19,376 nucleotides of DNA, from assembly GCA_964503275.1 (NCBI GenBank), contig CAZCZO010000034.1, positions 1 through 19,376 of the forward strand. The letters run 5' to 3'. The notes below the pieces were generated by a model. That model was not told the DNA's origin. It searched no databases and saw only the letters and a list, made by a program, of their open reading frames with translations. Source of the DNA: DASRAP01 sp964503275 (GTDB lineage: Bacteria > Gemmatimonadota > Gemmatimonadetes > Gemmatimonadales > Gemmatimonadaceae). The translations under genes were made by a program, and so were the position numbers. Shown in pieces: positions 6,730 to 16,523 of this stretch. How positions within the stretch are numbered: position 1 is the first letter of the stretch; each line of letters begins with the position of its first letter.

Positions 6730-7299
6730 ATGCGGCGCGGACGGCGCTTGGCTCCCTGTGCGGTGGCTGGCGTGGTGACGCACGCCGCCACTGTGGCAAG
6801 CTTGCTGCGGTCGTCCCTCGCGCCGGAACAGCAGCCCTCAGCAGCTCGCGCGCTACTCGAGCCGCTCCAACACGGATTGACCGCGGCGCGGCAGCGCGAC
6901 GAGCGCGGCATGGTAGGTCCACAGATCCTTCGTCAGGTCCGCGAGTTCGTGGTGTGTCCCGATGGGCAGCGCCGCCTGCACCCACGAGTAATCGACGAGG
7001 GCAGGGTCCTCGACTCCGCTATCGACACCAGACTGAGCCACCGGGTACGCGATGCGCGACGCGCATTGATTGCGGGGCTACAGGCGCTCAATGTCGACCG
7101 ATTACATAGCCGCCCGCCAAGCGAACAGCTCGTACGCGTAGCGATCGGTCAACAGGATTCTGTGACCACGATCATCGTAGCCGCTCGCTGTCTGCCTGAT
7201 GGGTGGGCGTGTGCCGCGCAGTGGTCGAGGTGGCTCGCCGAGCCGCACTGGTCCGACGCGCTCAACATTCACTCGAATGAGCCAGGCCAATGCTCATGA
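6730..7299 (+). CDS. Shortened, diverged relative of the large exported protein
   Basis: The 189-residue product aligns with the N-terminal part of the large proteins: VREFVVCP with ITEFAVCP, HPRVIDEGRVLDSAIDTRLSH with HASVIDEAVIIDNAIDASLR, RVRDARRALIAGLQAL, PSEQLVRVAIGQQ, LPDGWACAA and WLAEPHWSDAL. It lacks the segment containing DIHCH, most of the helical region, and everything after the DPLW-like motif. A signal-like start, MRRGRRLAPCAVAGVV, remains, but no ribosome binding site is visible (GTG 6718 is an alternative). Its stop overlaps the next start as ATGA (7296-7299). It is probably a decayed copy left by deletion, possibly still translated to couple the next gene. A functional short variant is not excluded. 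Confidence 0.6.
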   Translation: MRRGRRLAPCAVAGVVTHAATVASLLRSSLAPEQQPSAARALLEPLQHGLTAARQRDERGMVGPQILRQVREFVVCPDGQRRLHPRVIDEGRVLDSAIDTRLSHRVRDARRALIAGLQALNVDRLHSRPPSEQLVRVAIGQQDSVTTIIVAARCLPDGWACAAQWSRWLAEPHWSDALNIHSNEPGQCS

Positions 7300-9332
7300 C
7301 GCTTGGGTTCTCAGTATCAGACCGTCAGCTCCCGTTGCGGCCCGGACACCGAGCGGCGTCGTGTATCGCCGGTGTCGCCCTACTGCTTATGATCGATTGG
7401 CCGAGAGTTGCGGCTGCACAGCGTTCACCACTTGAAGCGAGAACTACGCCAATATCGGCGCTGGTGCAGCCATTCCAGCAGCAATGGAGCGCGGCGTGGC
7501 GGGAGTCCGAGCGGCTTCGTCACCCGCTCCGGCTTCTGAGTGGGACTCAGGCTCCCGACATCCACTGTCATGCAGGTAAGGGTACTGCCGAGTGGCCGAT
7601 CGACGAGTGGGGAATGATCGGATGGCAGATCAAGAGTCACATCACGGAGTTCGCCGTTTGTCCGATCTGGCAGCACCGTACGCACGCGCGGGTTATCGAC
7701 GAAGCGATCGTCATCGACAGTGCGATCGATGCCAGTCTCCTGGCCGGTGTCCGTGAGGCGCGCAAGGCGCTGCTGTCGCGACTGCAGTCACAGCAGCTCG
7801 CGATGGGTGGCAGTCGTCTGCTGACTGAACAACTCGTCCGATTTGCGGTGGATCAGCAGGAGTACGCGACAGCGATCTCCGCAGCGTCACGCTGCACGCC
7901 CGACGGCTGGCAGTGCGCTGCGCTACGTGTCTACGCCTCGTGGGCTTCTGGCGATCATCTCGCCGCACAGAGCTTTCTCGCGGGTGCGCTTCGTGGCCGC
8001 GACTGCGCCGACCTACTTCTTGGTCACGTTCTGATCACGGATGAATTGCGACGCTGGGAGCGCGCCTCGTGTACGGAGCGTCAGAGGCTGGAGGACCAAG
8101 CGTGGTGGCTCGCTGATCCGCTCTGGTCCGACGCGCTCGACGAGCGCGTCCTGCTGCAGATCGTGCGCGAGACTCAGTTGCGACTCCGCAGCGCGTTCGA
8201 TCGCGACGAGCGCTTCGTGTGGCGGCCGCGGCAGGGCAGCGATGCGCGCGCCCGCATGCTCCTACGCTATGGCTGGCCGAACTACATGCAGTGGGCTGGC
8301 CCGCTGACCGACAACGATCACACACGATACTTGGTGCACCCGAACCAGAGACGCTCCCCCGACAACGAGCCCTACGTCAGCTACGAGTACCGGTCACCGC
8401 GCGTGGCGCTGGTGCCGGCCATCCGCGACGTGCAAGCGCTGTACGACGCTCCTCGGCAGGCCTTCGTCCCGCGCGTGCTCCAGGCGCCCGACCCCTGGAC
8501 GCACGAGCACGCCGCGCTGCCCTTCGCGCTTCGGGCCCTCGAGCCGGTGCAGGCGGCGGCCCTGCGGCGCGCCGACTCCGTCCTGCTCGCGGTGGCCGTG
8601 GAGCTGACGCCCGAGTCCCTGGCACGGCGCGGCGGGCTCCCCGTGCCCGTGCGCGTGATGCTCGGCCGCGATCCAGCCGACACCCGCCTCGCCGCGGCGG
8701 CGACGGGGACGGTCGGGGCCGCGCAGGTATTCCGCACCCTCGAGGCCTCGCGCCCCATCATGCTCAGCGTCGAGGTCCCCGCCGATGCGGCGCCCGCGGC
8801 CCCCGCCGCGCGGGATCGCTTCGGCCTGCGCCTCCCGCCGCCGCTGCGCGCGATGCGCCCGGGCGAGCTCGCCATCTCGGTCCCCGTGCTGCTCAAACCC
8901 ATGGCGGTGGTGGACGAGGTGCCGACCGACCCCGACGCGGCGCTGGCGCGCATGGCGGGTACCACCACCGTGCCGCCCGTGGGCAAGCTGGGCATCTACT
9001 GGGAGACCTACGGCATCGCGCTCAGCGACACGGTCGATGTCGCGGTGTGGATCGCGCGGACGGATGAGCCGGGCCTGCTGCGGCGCGTCGGCCGCGCCAT
9101 GCGCATCGTGCCCGGCGCCGAATCGCCGTCGGGGGTGAGCTGGCGCGAGCCGCTGTCGGCGCGGAACGCGACGCTGGTGGGCAACGACCCGGTGCCGATC
9201 ATCGGGCGCGGCCTCGCGCTGGACCTCACGAATCTGGCGCCCGGCGAGTACTGGGTGGAGGTCGCCGTCGCACGGCCCGGGCAGGAGCCCGTGCGCGGGC
9301 GCTCACCGTTCCGGATCCGGGCCCCGCAGTGA
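7296..9332 (+). CDS. Large exported protein, GWxTD-like, copy B
   Basis: Paralog of 4093-6138 with 678 residues. ATG 7296 is chosen for its ATGA overlap with the preceding ORF; ATG 7290 is in frame and also possible. The signal peptide has a long basic start, then CIAGVALLLMI and cleavage near VAAAQ. The N-terminal half matches copy A with many substitutions: DIHCHAGKGTAEWPIDEWG, ITEFAVCPIWQHR, LTEQLVRFAVDQQEYA, GWQCAALRVYA, AWWLADPLWSDAL and DARARMLLRYGWPNYMQW. From SPDNEPYVSYEYRS to the end the protein is identical to copy A. Its 3' end overlaps the end of the convergent - strand gene at 9303-9536 by 30 nt. Function unknown; likely secreted or periplasmic. Confidence 0.8.
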   Translation: MTLGFSVSDRQLPLRPGHRAASCIAGVALLLMIDWPRVAAAQRSPLEARTTPISALVQPFQQQWSAAWRESERLRHPLRLLSGTQAPDIHCHAGKGTAEWPIDEWGMIGWQIKSHITEFAVCPIWQHRTHARVIDEAIVIDSAIDASLLAGVREARKALLSRLQSQQLAMGGSRLLTEQLVRFAVDQQEYATAISAASRCTPDGWQCAALRVYASWASGDHLAAQSFLAGALRGRDCADLLLGHVLITDELRRWERASCTERQRLEDQAWWLADPLWSDALDERVLLQIVRETQLRLRSAFDRDERFVWRPRQGSDARARMLLRYGWPNYMQWAGPLTDNDHTRYLVHPNQRRSPDNEPYVSYEYRSPRVALVPAIRDVQALYDAPRQAFVPRVLQAPDPWTHEHAALPFALRALEPVQAAALRRADSVLLAVAVELTPESLARRGGLPVPVRVMLGRDPADTRLAAAATGTVGAAQVFRTLEASRPIMLSVEVPADAAPAAPAARDRFGLRLPPPLRAMRPGELAISVPVLLKPMAVVDEVPTDPDAALARMAGTTTVPPVGKLGIYWETYGIALSDTVDVAVWIARTDEPGLLRRVGRAMRIVPGAESPSGVSWREPLSARNATLVGNDPVPIIGRGLALDLTNLAPGEYWVEVAVARPGQEPVRGRSPFRIRAPQ

Positions 9333-9342
9333 ATGGGGCGGC
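8354..9342 (+). repeat. Near-identical ~990 bp direct repeat, copy B
   Basis: Counterpart of 5160-6148, differing by eye only at 8393, 8396 and 9333. It covers the C-terminal beta-rich half of the large protein and the first 10 nt after its stop. Confidence 0.95.
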
Positions 9343-9536
9343 TGCGGGGTGAGCGATCGCGGGGCGTCGTCGGTCGAGGGCGCCGCCGCCGTCTCCCCCC
9401 GCAGCCGATCCGCCGTCCGCGCAAGCTCCTCGAGCTGTTGCATCTTCTCGCGGAACGGCAGCGCCAGGAACTCGCGGTGCTGCCGGAGCCGCTGGCCGTC
9501 CCACGTGGTCAGCGACCAGTCCACGGGCTCAGGCAT
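9303..9536 (-). CDS. Small partner protein of nucleotidyltransferase
   Basis: Product of 77 residues from the ATG at 9536, which overlaps the end of the nucleotidyltransferase gene by 8 nt and has GGGGGG about 7 nt upstream on its strand. The core VDWSLTTWDGQRLRQHREFL followed by ALPFREKMQQLEEL is a pattern I associate with small proteins encoded next to AbiEii-type nucleotidyltransferases; that is memory, not a search. The last ~25 residues are low in character, and the final ten codons lie antisense inside the end of the large gene, so the original C-terminus may have been lost. A longer start at 9575 is open but overlaps the upstream gene more. Role probably toxin-antitoxin or defence related. 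Confidence 0.65.
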   Translation of the reverse strand: MPEPVDWSLTTWDGQRLRQHREFLALPFREKMQQLEELARTADRLRGETAAAPSTDDAPRSLTPQPPHSLRGPDPER

Positions 9537-10038
9537 CGGTCGGCCCCCCGTGAACCGCGAGCAACTCGGCGACATCGGCCAGATCCTGCGGGCGGCCGGC
9601 GTCGCGCTTCATCCGGAGCAAGCCCTGAAGGCTGACGACGCGCAGCGGGGCGTCCGTCGCGATCCGCTGGACCAGCGCGTGCGCGTACTCGGTCTCGAAG
9701 TCGAACGGCTCCGTAACAAAGAGGTCGACCGGAGTCTCGCGGTGTGACGCGCTGGCAAAGCTCAGCACGCGCATGTGCTTCTCCGCGACCCAGCGGTCGC
9801 GCTGCGCCGCGTCGGAGAATTGATCCGCCGAGATCGGGACGAGTGGTCGGTACCCGAGCGCGGCAAGGCTCGTGAACGTCGCCGCGATCGTTTCGGGGCG
9901 GAGCCGGATCACGATGTCGAGGTCGTTGGTCAGTCGGCCGTAGCCGTGCGCATTCACTGCGACGCCTCCCACCACGATGAATGGGACCTGCGCGCTGTTC
10001 AATGCGCGGACGATCGCCTCAAGGCTTTCGACTTTCAT
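9529..10038 (-). CDS. AbiEii/MNT-type nucleotidyltransferase
   Basis: Predicted nucleotidyltransferase-fold protein, 169 residues from ATG 10038. The signature VPFIVVGGVAVNAHGYGR then TNDLDIVIRL shows the Gly-Gly loop (about 24-25) and the Asp-x-Asp metal pair (D39, D41). The later VDLFV (third acidic position) and GLLRMKRDAGRPQDLADV are typical of AbiEii-like and DUF6036-like proteins, where the last motif precedes the C-terminus. ATG 10038 has GGAGG only 2 nt upstream, unusually close; ATG 10065 would add nine residues. It is coupled to the small gene at 9303-9536. Such pairs often act as toxin-antitoxin or abortive infection modules; which partner is toxic cannot be told here. No HEPN partner is visible. 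Confidence 0.8.
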   Translation of the reverse strand: MKVESLEAIVRALNSAQVPFIVVGGVAVNAHGYGRLTNDLDIVIRLRPETIAATFTSLAALGYRPLVPISADQFSDAAQRDRWVAEKHMRVLSFASASHRETPVDLFVTEPFDFETEYAHALVQRIATDAPLRVVSLQGLLRMKRDAGRPQDLADVAELLAVHGGPTDA

Positions 10039-10154
10039 GTCCTCCAGTGCCCCCTTCGTGCGCATGCGGGCCGAGACCGTCGACCACGTGCAGTATCATC
10101 ATGCACCGCGACCGCCGCAAGGAACCGGGCCACCGCGTCCACGGTCGCCGCGTC

Positions 10155-10183
10155 CTAACATCGCCCTGCACCCCGCGTACACT
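10155..10183 (+). promoter_or_regulatory. Promoter for a leaderless large-protein gene
   Basis: CTAACA at 10155-10160 (four of six to TTGACA), a 17-nt spacer, then TACACT at 10178-10183 (-10). The GTG start codon at 10189 falls where transcription would begin, and no ribosome binding site precedes it. This geometry predicts a leaderless mRNA. Confidence 0.5.
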
Positions 10184-10188
10184 TCGGT

Positions 10189-12111
10189 GTGACCCTCCGA
10201 CTGACCATTGCGCTACTCAGCGCACTTGCCACCGCCGCCGCCGCCCAGCAGCGCGACACCCGCCCGCCGCGCACCGCGCACGACACCGCGACCCAGGCCA
10301 TCACCCGCTTCTTCTATGCCTGGGAGAGCGCCTGGTTCGACTCCGAGCTGCGGCGCTTCCCCGAGCAGAGCGGCGCGAAGGCCGACGTGCACTGTCACGC
10401 GCCGGACCTGTTCCGCGAGACACCACTGTATGCGGGCGTGGCCATGCGCAGCGCGCGGAGCGCCTTCGCGGTGTGCCCCATCTGGCGGTACCGCACCATC
10501 GGGCCGTCCGACGAACGACTGGTCCTCGACGCCGCGCTCGACGTCGAGGCGCAGCCCGAGGGGCGCGCGGCGCGCGACACGCTGCTCGCCACGCTGGAGC
10601 CACTCGCCGCCGCGCATCCGGCCGACACGTTCCTCGTGGGCCAGACGGTGCGCTTCCTCGTGGACCACCGCGTATGGGACCGCGCATACTTCCTCACCCA
10701 GCAGTGCCGGGCCGCGGCCTGGTGGTGTGCCATGCTGGAGGGCTACGTCTTCGCGCGCCGCCAGCTCCCCGAGCGCGCCGAGGAGGCGTACCGGCGCGCG
10801 GTGTCGCTCGCGCCGGATGACGAACGCTGTGCGTGGGACGACCTCCAAGCGCTGATCGCACCGCTGCCGCGCCGCAGTTGCGCGGCGCGCCGCGCGCAGG
10901 CCGACTCGGTGTGGTGGCTCGCCGATCCGCTGTGGTCGGTCGCGGGCAACGAGCGCTGGGTCGAGCAGATGACCCGCGACGTGCAGCTGCGGCTGCGTAC
11001 CGCGCTTCCGCGCGATGAGCGCTGGCGCTGGACCAACGCGCATGGCAATGATGCGCGCGCGCTGATGATCCGCCGCTACGGCTGGCCGACGTATGTGCAC
11101 TGGGGTGGCTGGGACCTCGAGGTCGAGCACGATGAATGGCTGCGCAGCCAGGAGATCCCCGGCGTCGCCAATCGTCCGTACACCAGCTACGAGTACGACC
11201 GCGGTCGGCAGGTGCTGCTCCCGCCCGCCGCCGTGCTGGCCGATCCGTTCGCGGCGGGACCCGATGCGTGGCCATGGCCGCTCGCGGCCGGCGACACCTG
11301 GCCGCGGGAGCATGCCGCGCTACCGTATCCCATCCAAGGGCTGCCCGGCGGACAGACGGTGTTCCTCCGTCGGCAAGACTCCGTTCGGGTCGGCGTGTCG
11401 ACGGTGTTGTTCAGCGACGATATCGGGCGCGAGCTCGGGGTCCGCGTGAACGGCGTGCTGGTCGGGTCCACGGGGCCAGGGCAGTTCGACGTGCTTGGCG
11501 TCGCTGGAGGGCTCGCCGGCGACGTCCTGCGCGTCGAAGCGATGATGGAGGCTCGGCCCACGATGCTCAGCCTGGAGATCCCGCCCGACGTGTCGATCCT
11601 GGCACCGGCCGCGCGCGTGCGCTACGGGATACAGCCGCCCCGTCCTCTGTCGGGCGATCCGCCCGGCGCGGTGTCCGTTTCCGCGCCCGTCCTCGTCGAG
11701 CTGCGCGGCGATGATGCGGCGCCCACGGGACCGGACGCCGCACTCAATCGACTGCTCCCGAGCCGCCTGGTCGCGGGGCGGGTGGGCGTGTACTGGGAGT
11801 CCTACGGGCTATCCGCCGGCGACTCGGCGGAGGTGGCGATCGCGCTGACGCGGGAGTCGGGTGGGTTCCTGTCCCGGGCCGGTCGGCTCCTCGGGGTCGC
11901 GGCGTCCACCAGCACGCCGGTCGTGACGAGTTGGATGGAGCGGCCGGGTGGCGCGGGGCGTAGCATCGTGGCCGATGGCGCCGCCGAGACGCCGATCCTC
12001 GGCCGAGGGATCGTGTTGGACCTGTCGACGGTGCCGCCGGGCCGGTATTGGCTGGAGGTGCAGGTGGGGCAAGCGCGGGAGCGGGTGCAGGTGGAGGTGG
12101 TGTCGATCTGA
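10189..12111 (+). CDS. Large exported protein, GWxTD-like, copy C (diverged)
   Basis: A 640-residue third full-length member of the family at 4093 and 7296. The GTG start gives a compact signal peptide, VTLRLTIALLSALATAAAAQ. Shared elements in order: DVHCHAPD, AFAVCPIWRYR, VGQTVRFLVDHRVWDRA, WWCAMLEGYVFA followed by a TPR-like AYRRAVSLAPDDERCAWDDL, WWLADPLWSVAGNERWVEQM, VQLRLRTALPRDERWRW, DARALMIRRYGWPTYVHW, YTSYEYDRG, WPREHAALPYP, then VGVYWESYGL and LDLSTVPPGRYWLEVQV. The last two resemble the C-terminal domain of GWxTD proteins. It is uniformly GC-rich like the host genes, and it has neither a cysteine-rich peptide nor a DsbA gene beside it. It may be the resident member from which the duplicated copies diverged. 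Function unknown. Confidence 0.8.
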   Translation: MTLRLTIALLSALATAAAAQQRDTRPPRTAHDTATQAITRFFYAWESAWFDSELRRFPEQSGAKADVHCHAPDLFRETPLYAGVAMRSARSAFAVCPIWRYRTIGPSDERLVLDAALDVEAQPEGRAARDTLLATLEPLAAAHPADTFLVGQTVRFLVDHRVWDRAYFLTQQCRAAAWWCAMLEGYVFARRQLPERAEEAYRRAVSLAPDDERCAWDDLQALIAPLPRRSCAARRAQADSVWWLADPLWSVAGNERWVEQMTRDVQLRLRTALPRDERWRWTNAHGNDARALMIRRYGWPTYVHWGGWDLEVEHDEWLRSQEIPGVANRPYTSYEYDRGRQVLLPPAAVLADPFAAGPDAWPWPLAAGDTWPREHAALPYPIQGLPGGQTVFLRRQDSVRVGVSTVLFSDDIGRELGVRVNGVLVGSTGPGQFDVLGVAGGLAGDVLRVEAMMEARPTMLSLEIPPDVSILAPAARVRYGIQPPRPLSGDPPGAVSVSAPVLVELRGDDAAPTGPDAALNRLLPSRLVAGRVGVYWESYGLSAGDSAEVAIALTRESGGFLSRAGRLLGVAASTSTPVVTSWMERPGGAGRSIVADGAAETPILGRGIVLDLSTVPPGRYWLEVQVGQARERVQVEVVSI

Positions 12112-12138
12112 CAGCGCGCTGATACGTCGCCACGTTAT

Positions 12139-12402
12139 GTGTATGGAGGCGTATGTGGAACAATTGAAAAGACGACGATCCTGCTCACTCCCGAACTACA
12201 CGACCGGCTGACCGCGCTGGCGCATGAGCGTGGCGGTAGCATGGGTGGCTTGATCCGTGAGGCCTGTCTGCAGGTGTACGGCGCGACGGATCGCCGCGCC
12301 GCGCAAGCGGCGGTGGCCGAGCTCGGGAGCATGTCGGTGGAGGTCGACGCCGTGGCGGCGCTCAAGGCGGCGTACACGGTGACGCGGGACCGGATCGAGT
12401 GA
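12139..12402 (+). CDS. Ribbon-helix-helix antitoxin, VapB-like
   Basis: Product of up to 87 residues. IEKTTILLTPELHDRLTALA followed by GGSMGGLIREAC is a typical CopG/Arc ribbon-helix-helix with its strand and two helices. The family normally starts with Met just before EKTT, but that position is an ATT codon at 12163. The nearest in-frame standard start is GTG 12139, and a GGAGG at 12145-12149 lies after it, about 13 nt before the ATT. Either GTG 12139 is used or the original start was mutated. The stop overlaps the toxin start (GTGA at 12399-12402), the usual antitoxin-toxin arrangement. It would bind its own promoter and neutralise a PIN toxin, but that toxin is broken here. Confidence 0.75.
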   Translation: MYGGVCGTIEKTTILLTPELHDRLTALAHERGGSMGGLIREACLQVYGATDRRAAQAAVAELGSMSVEVDAVAALKAAYTVTRDRIE

Positions 12403-12684
12403 TCATCGTCGACACCAACATCGTGATGTACGCGGCGGGCGCGCTGGGCCGAGGGCCTCCGTATGTACGAACTGACGCGGCAGGTGATCCCGGTGGTCGT
12501 GCCGATCACCGAAGGGGTGGTGGACCGGGCGCAGCAGTTGATGCGGCGGCACCCGGCGCTGAGCGCGCGGGACGCGGTGCACGCGGCGACGGCGCTCGCG
12601 GATGGGGTGCGGGGCCTGTGCTCGTTCGACGCGGACTTCGACCAGGTCGCAGGGCTTCGGCGCCTGCTGCCCGACGAGGTGTGA
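12399..12684 (+). pseudogene. VapC-like PIN toxin with internal deletion and frameshift
   Basis: The first codons encode MIIVDTNIVMYAAG, the start of a PIN-domain ribonuclease with its first catalytic Asp. Shortly after, the frame stops making sense, and the C-terminal half continues in another frame: AEGLRMYELTRQVIPVVVPI, then LSARDAVHAATALADG and SFDADFDQVAGLRRLLP, ending at 12684. The junction lies near 12440-12452. About 45-50 residues expected in a PIN domain, including the second acidic residue, are missing, and the frame is shifted, so the toxin should be inactive. It begins with GTG 12399, overlapping the antitoxin stop. This is a decayed vapBC module. Confidence 0.8.
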
Positions 12685-12701
12685 TCGCGAGTCCTCGCCC
12701 A

Positions 12702-12729
12702 TTGACACCGGGTGAAAATGCGCTACGTT
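12702..12729 (+). promoter_or_regulatory. Promoter of the fusA transcript
   Basis: TTGACA (12702-12707), a 16-nt spacer and TACGTT (12724-12729). The predicted start near 12736 is just before the first stem of the structured leader at 12742. It gives fusA-tuf its own transcription, independent of rpsL-rpsG. Confidence 0.65.
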
Positions 12730-12741
12730 TCCCCGTCTACC

Positions 12742-13009
12742 CCTGAACCCCTGCAAAGGGACTTCTCGGGGCCGGGACGCTGCATCCCGGTGTAAGGGCC
12801 CGCCTCTCGCTTCGGCGACGCGGGGGTTCAGGAGACCAGCCGTCCGGCGTGACACGCCGCGGTCCCCGAAAAGCAATGCAGAACAACTGATCGCCGTGGC
12901 GACACGGCGCGCTCTGGGTCCCCCTCGCGGAACGGTCGCGAGCACACCCGGCGGCAGCGGATGGACACCGGCCCCGCCCTGAAGGGGTGCCTGATCCACC
13001 CGCATTTTT
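12742..13009 (+). ncRNA. Structured fusA leader, candidate riboswitch or attenuator
   Basis: This fills most of the ~400-base gap before fusA. CCTGAACCCC (12742-12751) pairs perfectly with GGGGTTCAGG (12823-12832). Inside it are CCGGGA/TCCCGG (12772-12777/12785-12790) and a UUCG-capped stem (12807-12818). CTTCTCGGGG (12762-12771) can pair at 9 of 10 positions with CCCCGAAAAG (12864-12873), outside the first stem, forming a pseudoknot. Further stems: 12845-12850/12854-12859; CGCCGTG/CACGGCG (12892-12898/12903-12909) with a GCGA tetraloop; CTCGCG/CGCGAG (12924-12929/12937-12942). Last is GGGTG/CACCC (12985-12989/12997-13001) followed by TTTTT at 13005-13009, terminator-like; CCCC (12972-12975) could instead pair with GGGG (12984-12987). 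It matches no RNA family I can recall. Confidence 0.5.
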
Positions 13010-13088
13010 GTTGGTCGTAGGTCGCACTCGTTCACTGGTGAGCGAGGCGCAGCGAGATAGACGGACCCTGACGGAACGTATTCGACTG

Positions 13089-15206
<2,118 letters not shown>

Positions 15207-15257
15207 CCGGCACCACGCCACAGCAGCCACACCTCTCCCTTTTCACACGAGCGTATC

Positions 15258-16460
<1,203 letters not shown>

Positions 16461-16469
16461 GTCCCGGGT

Positions 16470-16514
16470 GGGGCGCCGCATGCCGCGGCGCCCCCCTGGT
16501 CCCCTCTTTTTTTT
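16470..16514 (+). terminator. Terminator-like hairpin between tuf and rpsJ
   Basis: GGGGCGCCGC (16470-16479) pairs perfectly with GCGGCGCCCC (16485-16494) around ATGCC. Eight T's follow at 16507-16514, 12 nt beyond the stem. That gap is long for an intrinsic terminator, so it may act partially, reducing S10-cluster transcription relative to tuf. The T-run also lies close to the rpsJ start and could serve as an S1-type binding tract. Confidence 0.5.
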
Positions 16515-16523
16515 CGCAGACCC

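Noticed and set aside
9349..9747. + strand ORF over the nucleotidyltransferase pair
   Set aside because: Shadow frame; the - strand frames have recognisable motifs and coupled starts.
12876..12890. Tiny ORF MQNN in the fusA leader as an attenuation peptide
   Set aside because: No Shine-Dalgarno sequence and only four codons; the bases lie between two predicted stems and need not be translated.
12984..13001. TPP-riboswitch-like GGGGTGCC...CTGA sequence
   Set aside because: Only a short resemblance; the conserved CUGAGA and downstream ACCUGAUCUGG parts of the TPP element are absent.
12987..13088. In-frame N-terminal extension of EF-G from GTG 12987
   Set aside because: EF-G starts at MARTTPLE in its family; the extension would be translated from the terminator-like hairpin and has no ribosome binding site.
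884..13088. Integrative element or prophage
   Set aside because: No integrase, transposase, att-like direct repeats at the edges or tRNA gene was seen; the accessory nature is inferred from gene content only.
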